Source: CAZKDV01 sp964551645 (lineage in GTDB: Bacteria; Bacteroidota; Bacteroidia; Bacteroidales; DTU049). Taken from it: DNA of 7,000 bases. The stretch lies in assembly GCA_964551645.1 (NCBI GenBank), contig CAZKDV010000111.1:1-7000 (forward strand), read 5' to 3'. The notes beneath the pieces were generated by a model. That model saw only the letters and a list, made by a program, of their open reading frames with translations. It was not told the origin of the DNA and made no database searches. The position numbers and the translations under genes are program-made. This document shows, piece by piece, positions 1 through 6,367 of the stretch (positions are counted from its first letter, which is position 1; each line of letters begins with the position of its first letter).

Positions 1-2597
1 CAGCAGGCGAAACTTGGGGCGACTATGAATACATAGGCAATGTAGCTCCTACAACAACCACCACTTACAAAGTTAAAGTTCGCTGCTCAGAAGACCACAC
101 TTGCACTGCTGAAGATGCAGTTGGTGTAACAGTTACTGTCCATCCAAGCACAGTAGGTGGTACAGTTTCATCAAATCAATCAATTCTATACAACACTCAG
201 CCTGCTGATTTAACTCTAAGTGGCTATACAGGCGATATAATTGAATGGCAAAAAGATGTGGCTTCAGCATTTACTAATCCTGTTACAATCAGCATAACTA
301 ATTTCACACTAAGTGGAGGAATCATCGGGAACTTGACCGAAACTACTTATTTCAGAGCAATTGTTCAAAGTGGTGTGTGTTCTCCAACTTTTTCTTCTTT
401 TGTTGAAATTGAAGTACTACCACAATCAAGTTTATCTTGCTCCGATATAATTTCTCCTACAAATGGAAGCCTTGAAGTTCCAATAATAAACACGCTTGAA
501 TGGACTAGTGTTGATGATGCTACTATATATAGTGTTTATATTGATACTGTTAATCCTCCTTTACAATACAGAACTACTGTAATTCATTCCGAGCCAAGCA
601 TGATGCTAAATACTAATTTATATGTAGATAGCTATAATACAAAATATTATTGGCGTATTGTTCCAAAGAATGAAACAGATTCTATAGGCGGTTGTGCTGT
701 TTGGAGTTTTACGACTGAAGCTATAACTTGTCCTCAAATTATAGCTCCTGAAGATAATGCTACAGGTGTTTCTATAACTCAAGTTTTATATTGGGAAGGT
801 AAATTTGGTGCTGTATCCTATGATGTTTACTTTGGTGAAACCGAGCCTTTGACGCTTGTTGCTGAAAATATTACTGAAAATTATTATGTTCCTACTTTGG
901 AACATGAAAAAGAATATTTGTGGAAAATTGTTCCAAAAACAGCAAATTCAAGTGTAGCAGATTGCGATGTATTTAGTTTTACTGTAATGCCTCAGCCATT
1001 TAATGCTGCCCTTATATGGAAAACCACAGCCGAAAATAACGATTGGAATCAGGCAAGCAATTGGTGGTTAGAAGAAGATGTTTTAACTTCAACCTATGCT
1101 CCAACATCTTCTAATGATGTGTATATCCCAAGTGGTGCTGCTTTTTACCCTATTATTAATAATTCTAAAGGCTCTCCTGCCGAATGTAAAGATATTCTTA
1201 TTGCTCCTAATGCAAATATTACTATTGACCCAAATAAAGCTATGACAATATATGGAAGTTTAGAAAATAATGGAAAAGTCATAATTCGCTCTACAGGAGT
1301 TAGTGGTGGTTCAGTTCATGATACAAATGAAGGTTCGTTAATTATTAAAGGAAATGAAAGTGGCTCAGGAATATATACAATAGATAGATATATTAGCGGA
1401 AATTATTGGCACATGGTATCGTCTCCGATAACATCTGCTAAGGCTTCGGTTTTTATGAATATGTGGATACGCGACTATGAAGAAAGCAATAACTTATGGG
1501 GTTCATTCATTTCATCGCCCACAATTCCATTTATTGTTGGTAAGGGTTATAGTGTTTGGACTTATGAAACTTCAGAAATTCGAACTTTTCAGGGGAAAAT
1601 TAATCATGGAGATATTTCGATGCAAGTTCAATACACAAATTCAGGTTTGGGAGCTTCCCAACAAGGTTGGAACTTGATAGGAAACCCATACACTTCTGCC
1701 ATAGAGTGGGTACCAACAGATGTAAATAAATGGATAAGAACAAATGTTTCGCCAACTATATATATATTTAGTGCTACATCAGGAAACTATATTGTATATA
1801 ATCCCAATTATCCCGGAAGTAATGGACGATTTATTGCAATGTCTCAGGGATTTTTCGTTCAAGCTACTAACCAAAGTCCGTCTTTAATACTTAAAAAAGA
1901 TGCTTGTTTACACCATGAAGTATATTTTCGTGATGAAATAGTCAAACAAGATATTCTTACAATAAGTGTTGCAGGAAATAAATATACCGATGAAAGTTAT
2001 ATTTCTTATCGAGAAAATGCTAACGATTCTTATGACTATGAATATGATGCAGTAAAATTCGCAGGTCTGTCAGATGCTCCACAATTGTTTACTCAGAAAC
2101 AGGAGGGAGAAGAATTGATAGATTTAGCCGCAAATTCAGTAAATAATATTGAAAATTTACACGGGAAAAAAGTATTTCTCAAAGTTGGAATTGATGGAGA
2201 GTATAAATTGAATTTTGTACATTCTTTTGTTCAAAATTTCGAACCTATAATGCGTGATAGAAAGACCAATGATTTGATATATGCAGATACAGAATATACT
2301 TTTTTGGCATCTACTGCCGACGCAGTCGATAGATTTGAGATATTGGACAAAGGATTGTTATCAACTCCTGACTTGAATACGCATGATTTATCAATGTGGA
2401 CTTACGATAATAATTTGCATATTGGAAACCTTCAAAATGAGAAATTGAGGCAAGTTATTATATATAATATTTTAGGTTCAGAAGTAATGACTTCATCAAT
2501 GACTAAGATAAATTTAAACAGCCTATCACGCGGGGTTTATTTAGTTAAAGTGATAACTGATAAGCAGACAGTTGTTAGAAAAATTTCGGTTCAATAA
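1..2597 (+). CDS. Modular secreted/cell-surface protein with T9SS type A C-terminal sorting domain, 5'-truncated
   Basis: The frame is open from base 3 with no stop, so the gene begins left of the window; 864 residues are visible, ending at TAA 2595-2597. The GTG at 258 lies mid-domain and is not the real start. Visible modules: end of one beta module (residues 1-48); an Ig-like module (about 49-140, with GGTVSS, LTLSGYTG, TTYFRAIVQSGVCS) of a kind frequent in Bacteroidota adhesins; two FN3-like repeats (about 146-238 and 243-328); a segment with DW..ASNWW, DVYIPSG and a beta-strand ladder (about 335-430); a region with WHMVSSP, GKGYSVW, GWNLIGNPY and MSQGFFVQA (about 465-630); a beta-rich stretch; and a sorting tail (about 799-864) ending in SRGVYLVKVITDKQTVVRKI. 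In the family, this tail directs export by the type IX system and is cleaved or replaced by a surface anchor. No catalytic domain is visible, so adhesin or matrix roles are guesses. It is convergent with the parA-lepB operon. Confidence 0.9.
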   Translation, partial: AGETWGDYEYIGNVAPTTTTTYKVKVRCSEDHTCTAEDAVGVTVTVHPSTVGGTVSSNQSILYNTQPADLTLSGYTGDIIEWQKDVASAFTNPVTISITNFTLSGGIIGNLTETTYFRAIVQSGVCSPTFSSFVEIEVLPQSSLSCSDIISPTNGSLEVPIINTLEWTSVDDATIYSVYIDTVNPPLQYRTTVIHSEPSMMLNTNLYVDSYNTKYYWRIVPKNETDSIGGCAVWSFTTEAITCPQIIAPEDNATGVSITQVLYWEGKFGAVSYDVYFGETEPLTLVAENITENYYVPTLEHEKEYLWKIVPKTANSSVADCDVFSFTVMPQPFNAALIWKTTAENNDWNQASNWWLEEDVLTSTYAPTSSNDVYIPSGAAFYPIINNSKGSPAECKDILIAPNANITIDPNKAMTIYGSLENNGKVIIRSTGVSGGSVHDTNEGSLIIKGNESGSGIYTIDRYISGNYWHMVSSPITSAKASVFMNMWIRDYEESNNLWGSFISSPTIPFIVGKGYSVWTYETSEIRTFQGKINHGDISMQVQYTNSGLGASQQGWNLIGNPYTSAIEWVPTDVNKWIRTNVSPTIYIFSATSGNYIVYNPNYPGSNGRFIAMSQGFFVQATNQSPSLILKKDACLHHEVYFRDEIVKQDILTISVAGNKYTDESYISYRENANDSYDYEYDAVKFAGLSDAPQLFTQKQEGEELIDLAANSVNNIENLHGKKVFLKVGIDGEYKLNFVHSFVQNFEPIMRDRKTNDLIYADTEYTFLASTADAVDRFEILDKGLLSTPDLNTHDLSMWTYDNNLHIGNLQNEKLRQVIIYNILGSEVMTSSMTKINLNSLSRGVYLVKVITDKQTVVRKISVQ
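438..716 (+). repeat. FN3-like repeat 1 of the surface protein
   Basis: This is the first of two diverged tandem protein repeats, about 93 residues long. It starts CSDIISPTNG, has the core LEWTSVDDATIYSVYIDT, and ends YYWRIVPK...CAVWSFTT. Core positions match repeat 2: a Pro then Asn near the start, a Trp after the first strand, A-x-x-Y-x-V-Y, and W-[RK]-IVPK. One Cys near each end could form an internal disulfide. The FN3-like fold is inferred from the strand and Trp/Tyr pattern. Confidence 0.7.
729..986 (+). repeat. FN3-like repeat 2 of the surface protein
   Basis: This is the second copy, offset 291 bases (97 codons) from the first. It starts CPQIIAPEDN, continues VLYWEGKFGAVSYDVYFGE and ends YLWKIVPK...CDVFSFTV. 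The copies are similar at protein level but clearly diverged in DNA, so this is an old domain duplication rather than a recent DNA repeat. The Cys pair is kept at matching ends of the module. Confidence 0.7.
2397..2594 (+). other. T9SS type A sorting domain (Por secretion tail) coding segment
   Basis: The last about 66 codons follow the family pattern: a short strand (NNLHIGNL), a hydrophobic strand leading to a turn (VIIYNILGSEV), an Asn/Leu-rich segment (INLNSLSRG), then VYLVKVITD and a final basic, hydrophobic strand (VVRKISVQ). In known T9SS cargo this domain is the signal for crossing the outer membrane. The match is clear from the order and spacing of G-x-EV, L-x-RGVYLVKV and V-x-K. Confidence 0.9.
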
Positions 2598-2638
2598 GCG
2601 ATTAACATTAAGAACTTCATTAAAATAAGTTGAAAACT
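2598..2638. other. Convergent intergenic gap
   Basis: Forty-one AT-rich bases lie between the stop of the surface-protein gene and the stop of lepB on the other strand. The only fold I see is a 5-bp inverted repeat (AACTT 2613-2617 with AAGTT 2627-2631, 9-base loop), with no GC stem and no T-run after it on either strand. Both transcripts must end in or beyond this gap, but I cannot identify a standard intrinsic terminator. Confidence 0.5.
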
Positions 2639-4180
2639 CTATTTTATTCGCCTAAACATTTTATTGAAACGAATTTTACCAGTAGTCCAAGTTTTATCTT
2701 TATCTAAAGATAACCATACAAATGCAGCTTTGCCAACTACATGGTCATGTGGTACAAAACCCCACATGCGAGAGTCCGCAGAATTGTGTCTGTTATCGCC
2801 CATCATCCAATAATAGTCTTGTTTAAAGGTGTATGTTGATGATAAAACTCCATTGATGTATATGTTACCATTTTTAATTTCCAAATCGTTATTTTCATAA
2901 ATTTTTATGATGCGTTCATAAAGCAAAATGCTTACTGTATCTAATTTGACAGTTACGCCTTGTTTTGGAATAATAATTGGACCATAATTATCCCTATTCC
3001 ATGGATAATGTTCAGAGTGTGGGAACATATCTTGATCCCAAGCCGAAGAAGGAAAGACAGCCATAGTGTCAAGATTAGGCATAGACCTAAATATTGGAAC
3101 AAGCTCTTCTGTTAGCGGTATTATATACGAATTGCTTTGTCCGAAATACATAATATCACTACTTAGGATATTGTATTTGCGAAATGTTCTTTCACTAATT
3201 GGAGTTCCATTTGTGCGAAATATATATTGATATTGTAAACCGGGAGGGTTATATCCTGTTTTGTTATTGATAAACAATTGTTTGTCAATAATTTCAACAG
3301 TATCGCCGGGCATACCTACACATCGTTTAATATAGTTTTCTCTTTTATCAAGAGGGCGAGCTGTAATTTTTCCGAAATAATTTTTTTCAATTCTATTTGT
3401 ACGCGGATCGTACAAGTCATTTTTCTTTACTGTTTCTAATCCATAATCACGAACTAATTTGTAATAACTCACATTTTGCATGTTTAGTGCAACTGTATCT
3501 CCATCAGGATAATTGAAAACGACTACATCATTTCGTTTGATATTGGTATAACCAGGGAATCTATAATATGGAAGTTTAATCCATTCGAGATAAGATTTTG
3601 TACTTTTTGTTAATGGCAAAGTATGGTGAGCAAAAGGCATTGCAATAGGTGTCATGGGTGTCCGCGAGCCGTATGCTATTTTACTGACAAATAAAAAATC
3701 ACCAACTAACATTGATTTTTCCATTGAGGAAGTAGGAATTGTATAAGCCTCAATTAAGAAAGTTCTGATAATTGTTGCAGCAATTACAGCAAAAATAATA
3801 GCTTCAGTCCATTCTCTTGTTGCTGATTTTTTAACTTTTACTTGTTCGTCTGGATGAATATATTTTGATTTGTTAAATCCAATAATTGGGAAAAACACAA
3901 AAGGAAACAAAATGCACAATACTTGATTGAAGATGGTGTCTTTATTAAAAGCTTTTAGTGTTTCAATAAAAAGAAGAAATAACATGAAAACATTAATGTA
4001 TGGAAGAATTAAAAAAATCATCCACCATAATGGTTTTTTTACAATTTTTAACCAGATATATAAATTATAAATAGGCACTAAAATCAATATACCCTTTTGT
4101 CCGGCTTTTTGAAAAACACCATATAATCCAATAAACATTGCTACAAGCAAAATTAAACAAGAAATAATTACAGCATCCAT
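2639..4180 (-). CDS. lepB: Signal peptidase I (S26 family), Bacteroidota type with multi-pass N-terminus
   Basis: This is the membrane serine protease that cleaves signal peptides from Sec-exported proteins at the outer face of the inner membrane. It has 513 residues. The N-terminus has four hydrophobic segments (about 3-23, 29-45, 51-73, 83-101), resembling the DUF5684-like extension of Bacteroidota enzymes, then a membrane segment at about 126-146. The catalytic core follows: box B PTSSMEKSMLVGDFLFVSK with nucleophile Ser152; box C RNDVVVFNYPDGD (216-228); box D YIKRCVGMPGDTVEI with general base Lys285; and box E GDNRHNSADSRMWGFV (461-476). Between D and E, a long periplasmic region includes WNRDNYGPIIIPK (394-406), seen in Bacteroidota homologues. 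The usual Pro of SMxP is Lys155 here. The gene is last in the visible operon, 38 bases after dapB. The ATG at 4180 is preceded by A-rich sequence without Shine-Dalgarno. Confidence 0.96.
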   Translation of the reverse strand: MDAVIISCLILLVAMFIGLYGVFQKAGQKGILILVPIYNLYIWLKIVKKPLWWMIFLILPYINVFMLFLLFIETLKAFNKDTIFNQVLCILFPFVFFPIIGFNKSKYIHPDEQVKVKKSATREWTEAIIFAVIAATIIRTFLIEAYTIPTSSMEKSMLVGDFLFVSKIAYGSRTPMTPIAMPFAHHTLPLTKSTKSYLEWIKLPYYRFPGYTNIKRNDVVVFNYPDGDTVALNMQNVSYYKLVRDYGLETVKKNDLYDPRTNRIEKNYFGKITARPLDKRENYIKRCVGMPGDTVEIIDKQLFINNKTGYNPPGLQYQYIFRTNGTPISERTFRKYNILSSDIMYFGQSNSYIIPLTEELVPIFRSMPNLDTMAVFPSSAWDQDMFPHSEHYPWNRDNYGPIIIPKQGVTVKLDTVSILLYERIIKIYENNDLEIKNGNIYINGVLSSTYTFKQDYYWMMGDNRHNSADSRMWGFVPHDHVVGKAAFVWLSLDKDKTWTTGKIRFNKMFRRIK

Positions 4181-4218
4181 ATTGTATTGTTTGAAAAAAA
4201 AATTAACGAAAATATTAT
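4181..4218 (-). other. dapB-lepB intergenic spacer
   Basis: This 38-base AT-rich gap is the largest inside the operon. On the minus strand it includes a run of nine T (4202-4194), then an A-rich CAAACAATACAAT just before the lepB ATG. No GC-rich hairpin precedes the T-run, so it does not look like an intrinsic terminator. I see no TTG / TAnnTTTG pair of the Bacteroidota promoter type in it. The A-rich stretch may help ribosome loading, as is common in this phylum. Confidence 0.5.
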
Positions 4219-4950
4219 TTATATATTATTGTGTGTTATAAAACTTGAAAAAAATTCATCAAAAGAATACACTCCCTTACGGTCTAATAACCAATTTGCT
4301 GCTAGTATTGCTCCTTTTGCAAAGCCATTTCTGTTTTTTGCTTCATGTTGAATTGATAAAATATCAGAATCGTTTTCGTAAGTCAATTTATGAATACCTT
4401 TTATATCTCCAATTCTTTCAATTTCAACGGGAATACTGAAATCTTTAGCAGAGTTTTCTGCAAAATGCCAATCATTATATTGTTTGTGAATTTTTATTAA
4501 GTCTTGAAGTAGATGAACTGCAGTGCCACTGGGTTTGTCAATTTTGTTAGCATGATGAACTTCTTTTAGTGAAACTGCATATTCGGGATAATAATTCATT
4601 AATTCAGCAAGATATTTGTTCAGATAGAAAAAAATATTCATGCTTATACTGAAATTTGAGGCGTATAATAAACTGCCTTGTTTTTTTGTACACTGTTCAG
4701 TAACATACGACAATGAGTTGTACCAAGCCGTAGTTCCTGTTACAATTGGGATATTTAAGTCAAAACACTCAATTATATTATTTACAACCGAATTTGGAGT
4801 GGTAAACTCTATTGCTACATCTGTTTTGCCAGCATATTGCGAAATTGAATCATTGATATCTACTTTCCCAACTATATTATGACCTAATCCTATAGCCATT
4901 TTTTCAATTTCTTTCCCCATTTTTCCATATCCGATAAGCAGAATATTCAT
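4219..4950 (-). CDS. dapB: 4-hydroxy-tetrahydrodipicolinate reductase
   Basis: This cytoplasmic enzyme reduces the DapA product to tetrahydrodipicolinate with NAD(P)H, on the way to diaminopimelate and lysine. At 243 residues it is on the short side for the family (E. coli is about 270). The N-terminal Rossmann fold starts MNILLIGYGKMGKEI with the dinucleotide loop G7-x-G9-x-x-G12; Asp31 probably ends strand 2. VAIEFTTP (46-52) and VTGTTAW (70-76) line the cofactor site. YASNFSISMN (96-105) leads into the substrate domain, with the signature EVHHANKIDKPSGTA (130-144): His132, His133 and Lys136 correspond to E. coli His159, His160 and Lys163, and SGT (141-143) binds substrate carboxylate. The tail has IQHEAKNRNGFAKGAILAA (200-218). 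Loops usually written GTTG and NFSIG carry Ala75 and Ser103 instead of Gly. The gene starts 10 bases after the DUF5683 gene. Confidence 0.95.
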   Translation of the reverse strand: MNILLIGYGKMGKEIEKMAIGLGHNIVGKVDINDSISQYAGKTDVAIEFTTPNSVVNNIIECFDLNIPIVTGTTAWYNSLSYVTEQCTKKQGSLLYASNFSISMNIFFYLNKYLAELMNYYPEYAVSLKEVHHANKIDKPSGTAVHLLQDLIKIHKQYNDWHFAENSAKDFSIPVEIERIGDIKGIHKLTYENDSDILSIQHEAKNRNGFAKGAILAANWLLDRKGVYSFDEFFSSFITHNNI

Positions 4951-4960
4951 AAAAGTAATT

Positions 4961-5491
4961 TTAAAAATTTAAAGTAAGTTTGATTTGTGGTGAATGTATA
5001 TTATTTGGCGAAGATATGTAAGAGTGGTTAATATTTATACTTAAATCTTCAGAAACATCAAATTTGAATAAGTGTGCATCAACAGAAGCGTCAATAATAT
5101 TTAAGGCATATACCACTGTAGCAATAATAACAGACAATTCAATATTTCTTCGATAGTAATCTCTCATAATCTTGAGGTTTTCATCGGTATATTTGTCGGC
5201 AAATTTGTCAGTAAGATTAGGATTTCCGCTCATGCGAATTTTATATGCTTCTCTATATTCTTTATATTGATTGTTATTATCATGAATAAAATAACCTATA
5301 GTGCCAAATGCAGCGTAAACAATAGGAGTTTTCCAATATTTTTTATTGTAAATTTGACCGGTACCCGGAAGAATAGCAGAATAAATTGCAGCTCGTTTTG
5401 GGCTATGTGGTTTAATTTCTTGTTCTTGAGTGTTTTGAGCAAATGTAGATATTGAAAAAAGCAAAAGTAACAGTACGATGCATCTGTTCAT
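4961..5491 (-). CDS. DUF5683-family exported membrane protein of unknown function
   Basis: The protein has 176 residues. The N-terminus is a Sec signal peptide (MNRCIVLLLLLFSISTFAQ, probable cleavage after AQ or FA), then a short acidic linker. The family core follows: SPKRAAIYSAILPGTGQIYN (30-49), KKYWKTPIVYAAFGTIGYFI (50-69), a hydrophilic stretch with Tyr/Glu/Arg (74-118), and a second hydrophobic segment at about 119-133 running into IIDASVDAHLFKFDV (132-146) with Asp134 and Asp138. The PGTGQIYNKKYW motif resembles the G-x-GQ-[FI]-YN of TM2-type membrane hairpins. The C-terminus is beta-prone and ends in Phe. I recognise the family and its usual place after parB and before dapB in Bacteroidota, but know of no established function. 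It lies 6 bases after parB and 10 before dapB, so it is almost certainly co-expressed. The ATG at 5491 fits the signal peptide. Confidence 0.85.
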   Translation of the reverse strand: MNRCIVLLLLLFSISTFAQNTQEQEIKPHSPKRAAIYSAILPGTGQIYNKKYWKTPIVYAAFGTIGYFIHDNNNQYKEYREAYKIRMSGNPNLTDKFADKYTDENLKIMRDYYRRNIELSVIIATVVYALNIIDASVDAHLFKFDVSEDLSININHSYISSPNNIHSPQIKLTLNF

Positions 5492-5497
5492 GATAAT

Positions 5498-6367
5498 TTA
5501 TTGGATTTTGTCAATAATATTTCTCAAGTGAGCCATGCTATTAAATGAAATCACTATAGAGCCTTTGCCTGATTCGCTTATTTTAACAGATACTTTTGCA
5601 TTAGTTTTTTCTGCAATGTTTTTTTTCCATGTTTGTACATGACTTGAAACAATTGTTTGTTTCTTTGGTGTTTGTGTTTGATTTTGTTCAGTTTGTTTTC
5701 TAACTATATCTTCTACTTGTCTAACCGATAAACCCTTAGTGATTACATCATTAAATATATTAAGTTGAGCATTTTTGTCAGCGACATTGATAATTGCACG
5801 AGCATGTCCCATTGAAATTTTATTATCTCTAACAGCAATTTGAATAATGGGAGGAAGTTTCAATAGTCGTATATAGTTGCTGATAGTGGCGCGTTTTTTG
5901 CCAACTTTTTCGCTTAACACTTCTTGAGTTAAATTACATTCTTCAACAAGGCGTTGAAATGATAGTGCTATTTCGATTGCGTTTAAATTTTCTCTTTGAA
6001 TATTTTCAACGAGTGCTAATTCCAACATATCGCTATCGTCAGCAGTTCTAACATAAGCGGGAATTTCAGTAAGATCAGCAAGTTTAGCGGCTCTTAAGCG
6101 TCTTTCGCCTGAAATAAGTTGGTAAGTATTATCGTCAAGTTTTCTAACTGTAATTGGTTGAATAATGCCTTGGTTTTTAATAGATTCAGAAAGCTCTTGC
6201 AGTGCAGCTTCATCAAACTCAGTTCGTGGTTGAAATGGATTTGCTTGTATTTTGTCTATCGGAATATTAGGAATTGCAGCAACAGCACTATTACTGTTAG
6301 CAATTAAATCAGAATCGCTAAGTAAAGAGCTTAATCCTCTGCCTAATCCTTTCTTTTTTGCATTCAT
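5498..6367 (-). CDS. parB: Chromosome partitioning protein ParB (CTP-dependent DNA clamp)
   Basis: ParB binds parS sites near the origin, loads as a CTP-gated sliding clamp and recruits SMC/condensin; ParA moves the complex. At 289 residues it has normal family length. The basic N-terminal peptide KKKGLGRGLSSLL (4-16) is the usual ParA-stimulating segment. The CTP-binding domain has IPIDKIQANPFQPR (35-48), ISGERRLRAAK (85-95) and ALVENIQRENLNAIE (118-132), so all three nucleotide motifs are present. The helix-turn-helix is LTQEVLSEKVGKKRATISNY (146-165) followed by IRLLKLP, then SMGHARAI (185-192). A linker rich in Q, T and K (225-240) leads to the C-terminal dimerisation domain (about 245-289). 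The ATG at 6367 overlaps the parA stop as ATGA and gives the expected N-terminal peptide, which fixes the start. I saw no parS-like CACGTG palindrome in the window. Confidence 0.96.
   Translation of the reverse strand: MNAKKKGLGRGLSSLLSDSDLIANSNSAVAAIPNIPIDKIQANPFQPRTEFDEAALQELSESIKNQGIIQPITVRKLDDNTYQLISGERRLRAAKLADLTEIPAYVRTADDSDMLELALVENIQRENLNAIEIALSFQRLVEECNLTQEVLSEKVGKKRATISNYIRLLKLPPIIQIAVRDNKISMGHARAIINVADKNAQLNIFNDVITKGLSVRQVEDIVRKQTEQNQTQTPKKQTIVSSHVQTWKKNIAEKTNAKVSVKISESGKGSIVISFNSMAHLRNIIDKIQ
6364..6367 (-). promoter_or_regulatory. parA-parB ATGA stop/start overlap
   Basis: Read on the minus strand, the four bases ATGA hold both the parB start codon (ATG) and the parA stop codon (TGA). 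Such overlaps usually mean translational coupling, with ribosomes ending parA re-initiating at parB and helping keep the two partners in ratio. No Shine-Dalgarno is visible just upstream (GATCTAAATCT), which fits dependence on coupling. The coupling is inferred from the layout. Confidence 0.85.

Noticed and set aside
258..260. GTG as start of the surface-protein gene
   Set aside because: The same frame is open upstream to base 3 and encodes continuous Ig-like module sequence (LTLSGYTGDIIEWQKD) running straight through this codon; it is an internal Val.
1477..1677. 66-codon plus-strand reading frame
   Set aside because: It lies wholly inside the surface-protein gene in another frame and has no recognisable protein features.
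2613..2631. Possible bidirectional terminator hairpin between the convergent genes
   Set aside because: The stem is only 5 AT-rich base pairs with a 9-base loop and no T-run follows on either strand.
4194..4202. Nine-T run on the minus strand before lepB as an intrinsic terminator
   Set aside because: No stable GC stem precedes it, and the operon continues directly into lepB.
4245..4439. 64-codon plus-strand reading frame opposite dapB
   Set aside because: It is a shadow of the well-supported dapB on the other strand, with no domain or start signal.
4640..4882. 80-codon plus-strand reading frame opposite dapB
   Set aside because: It is antisense to the conserved cofactor domain of dapB, and its sequence is explained by that gene.
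5267..5455. 62-codon plus-strand reading frame opposite the DUF5683 gene
   Set aside because: It is antisense to the conserved core and signal peptide of the DUF5683 protein; no independent support.
6119..6307. 62-codon plus-strand reading frame opposite parB
   Set aside because: It is antisense to the ParB CTP-binding domain; low-complexity translation with no support.
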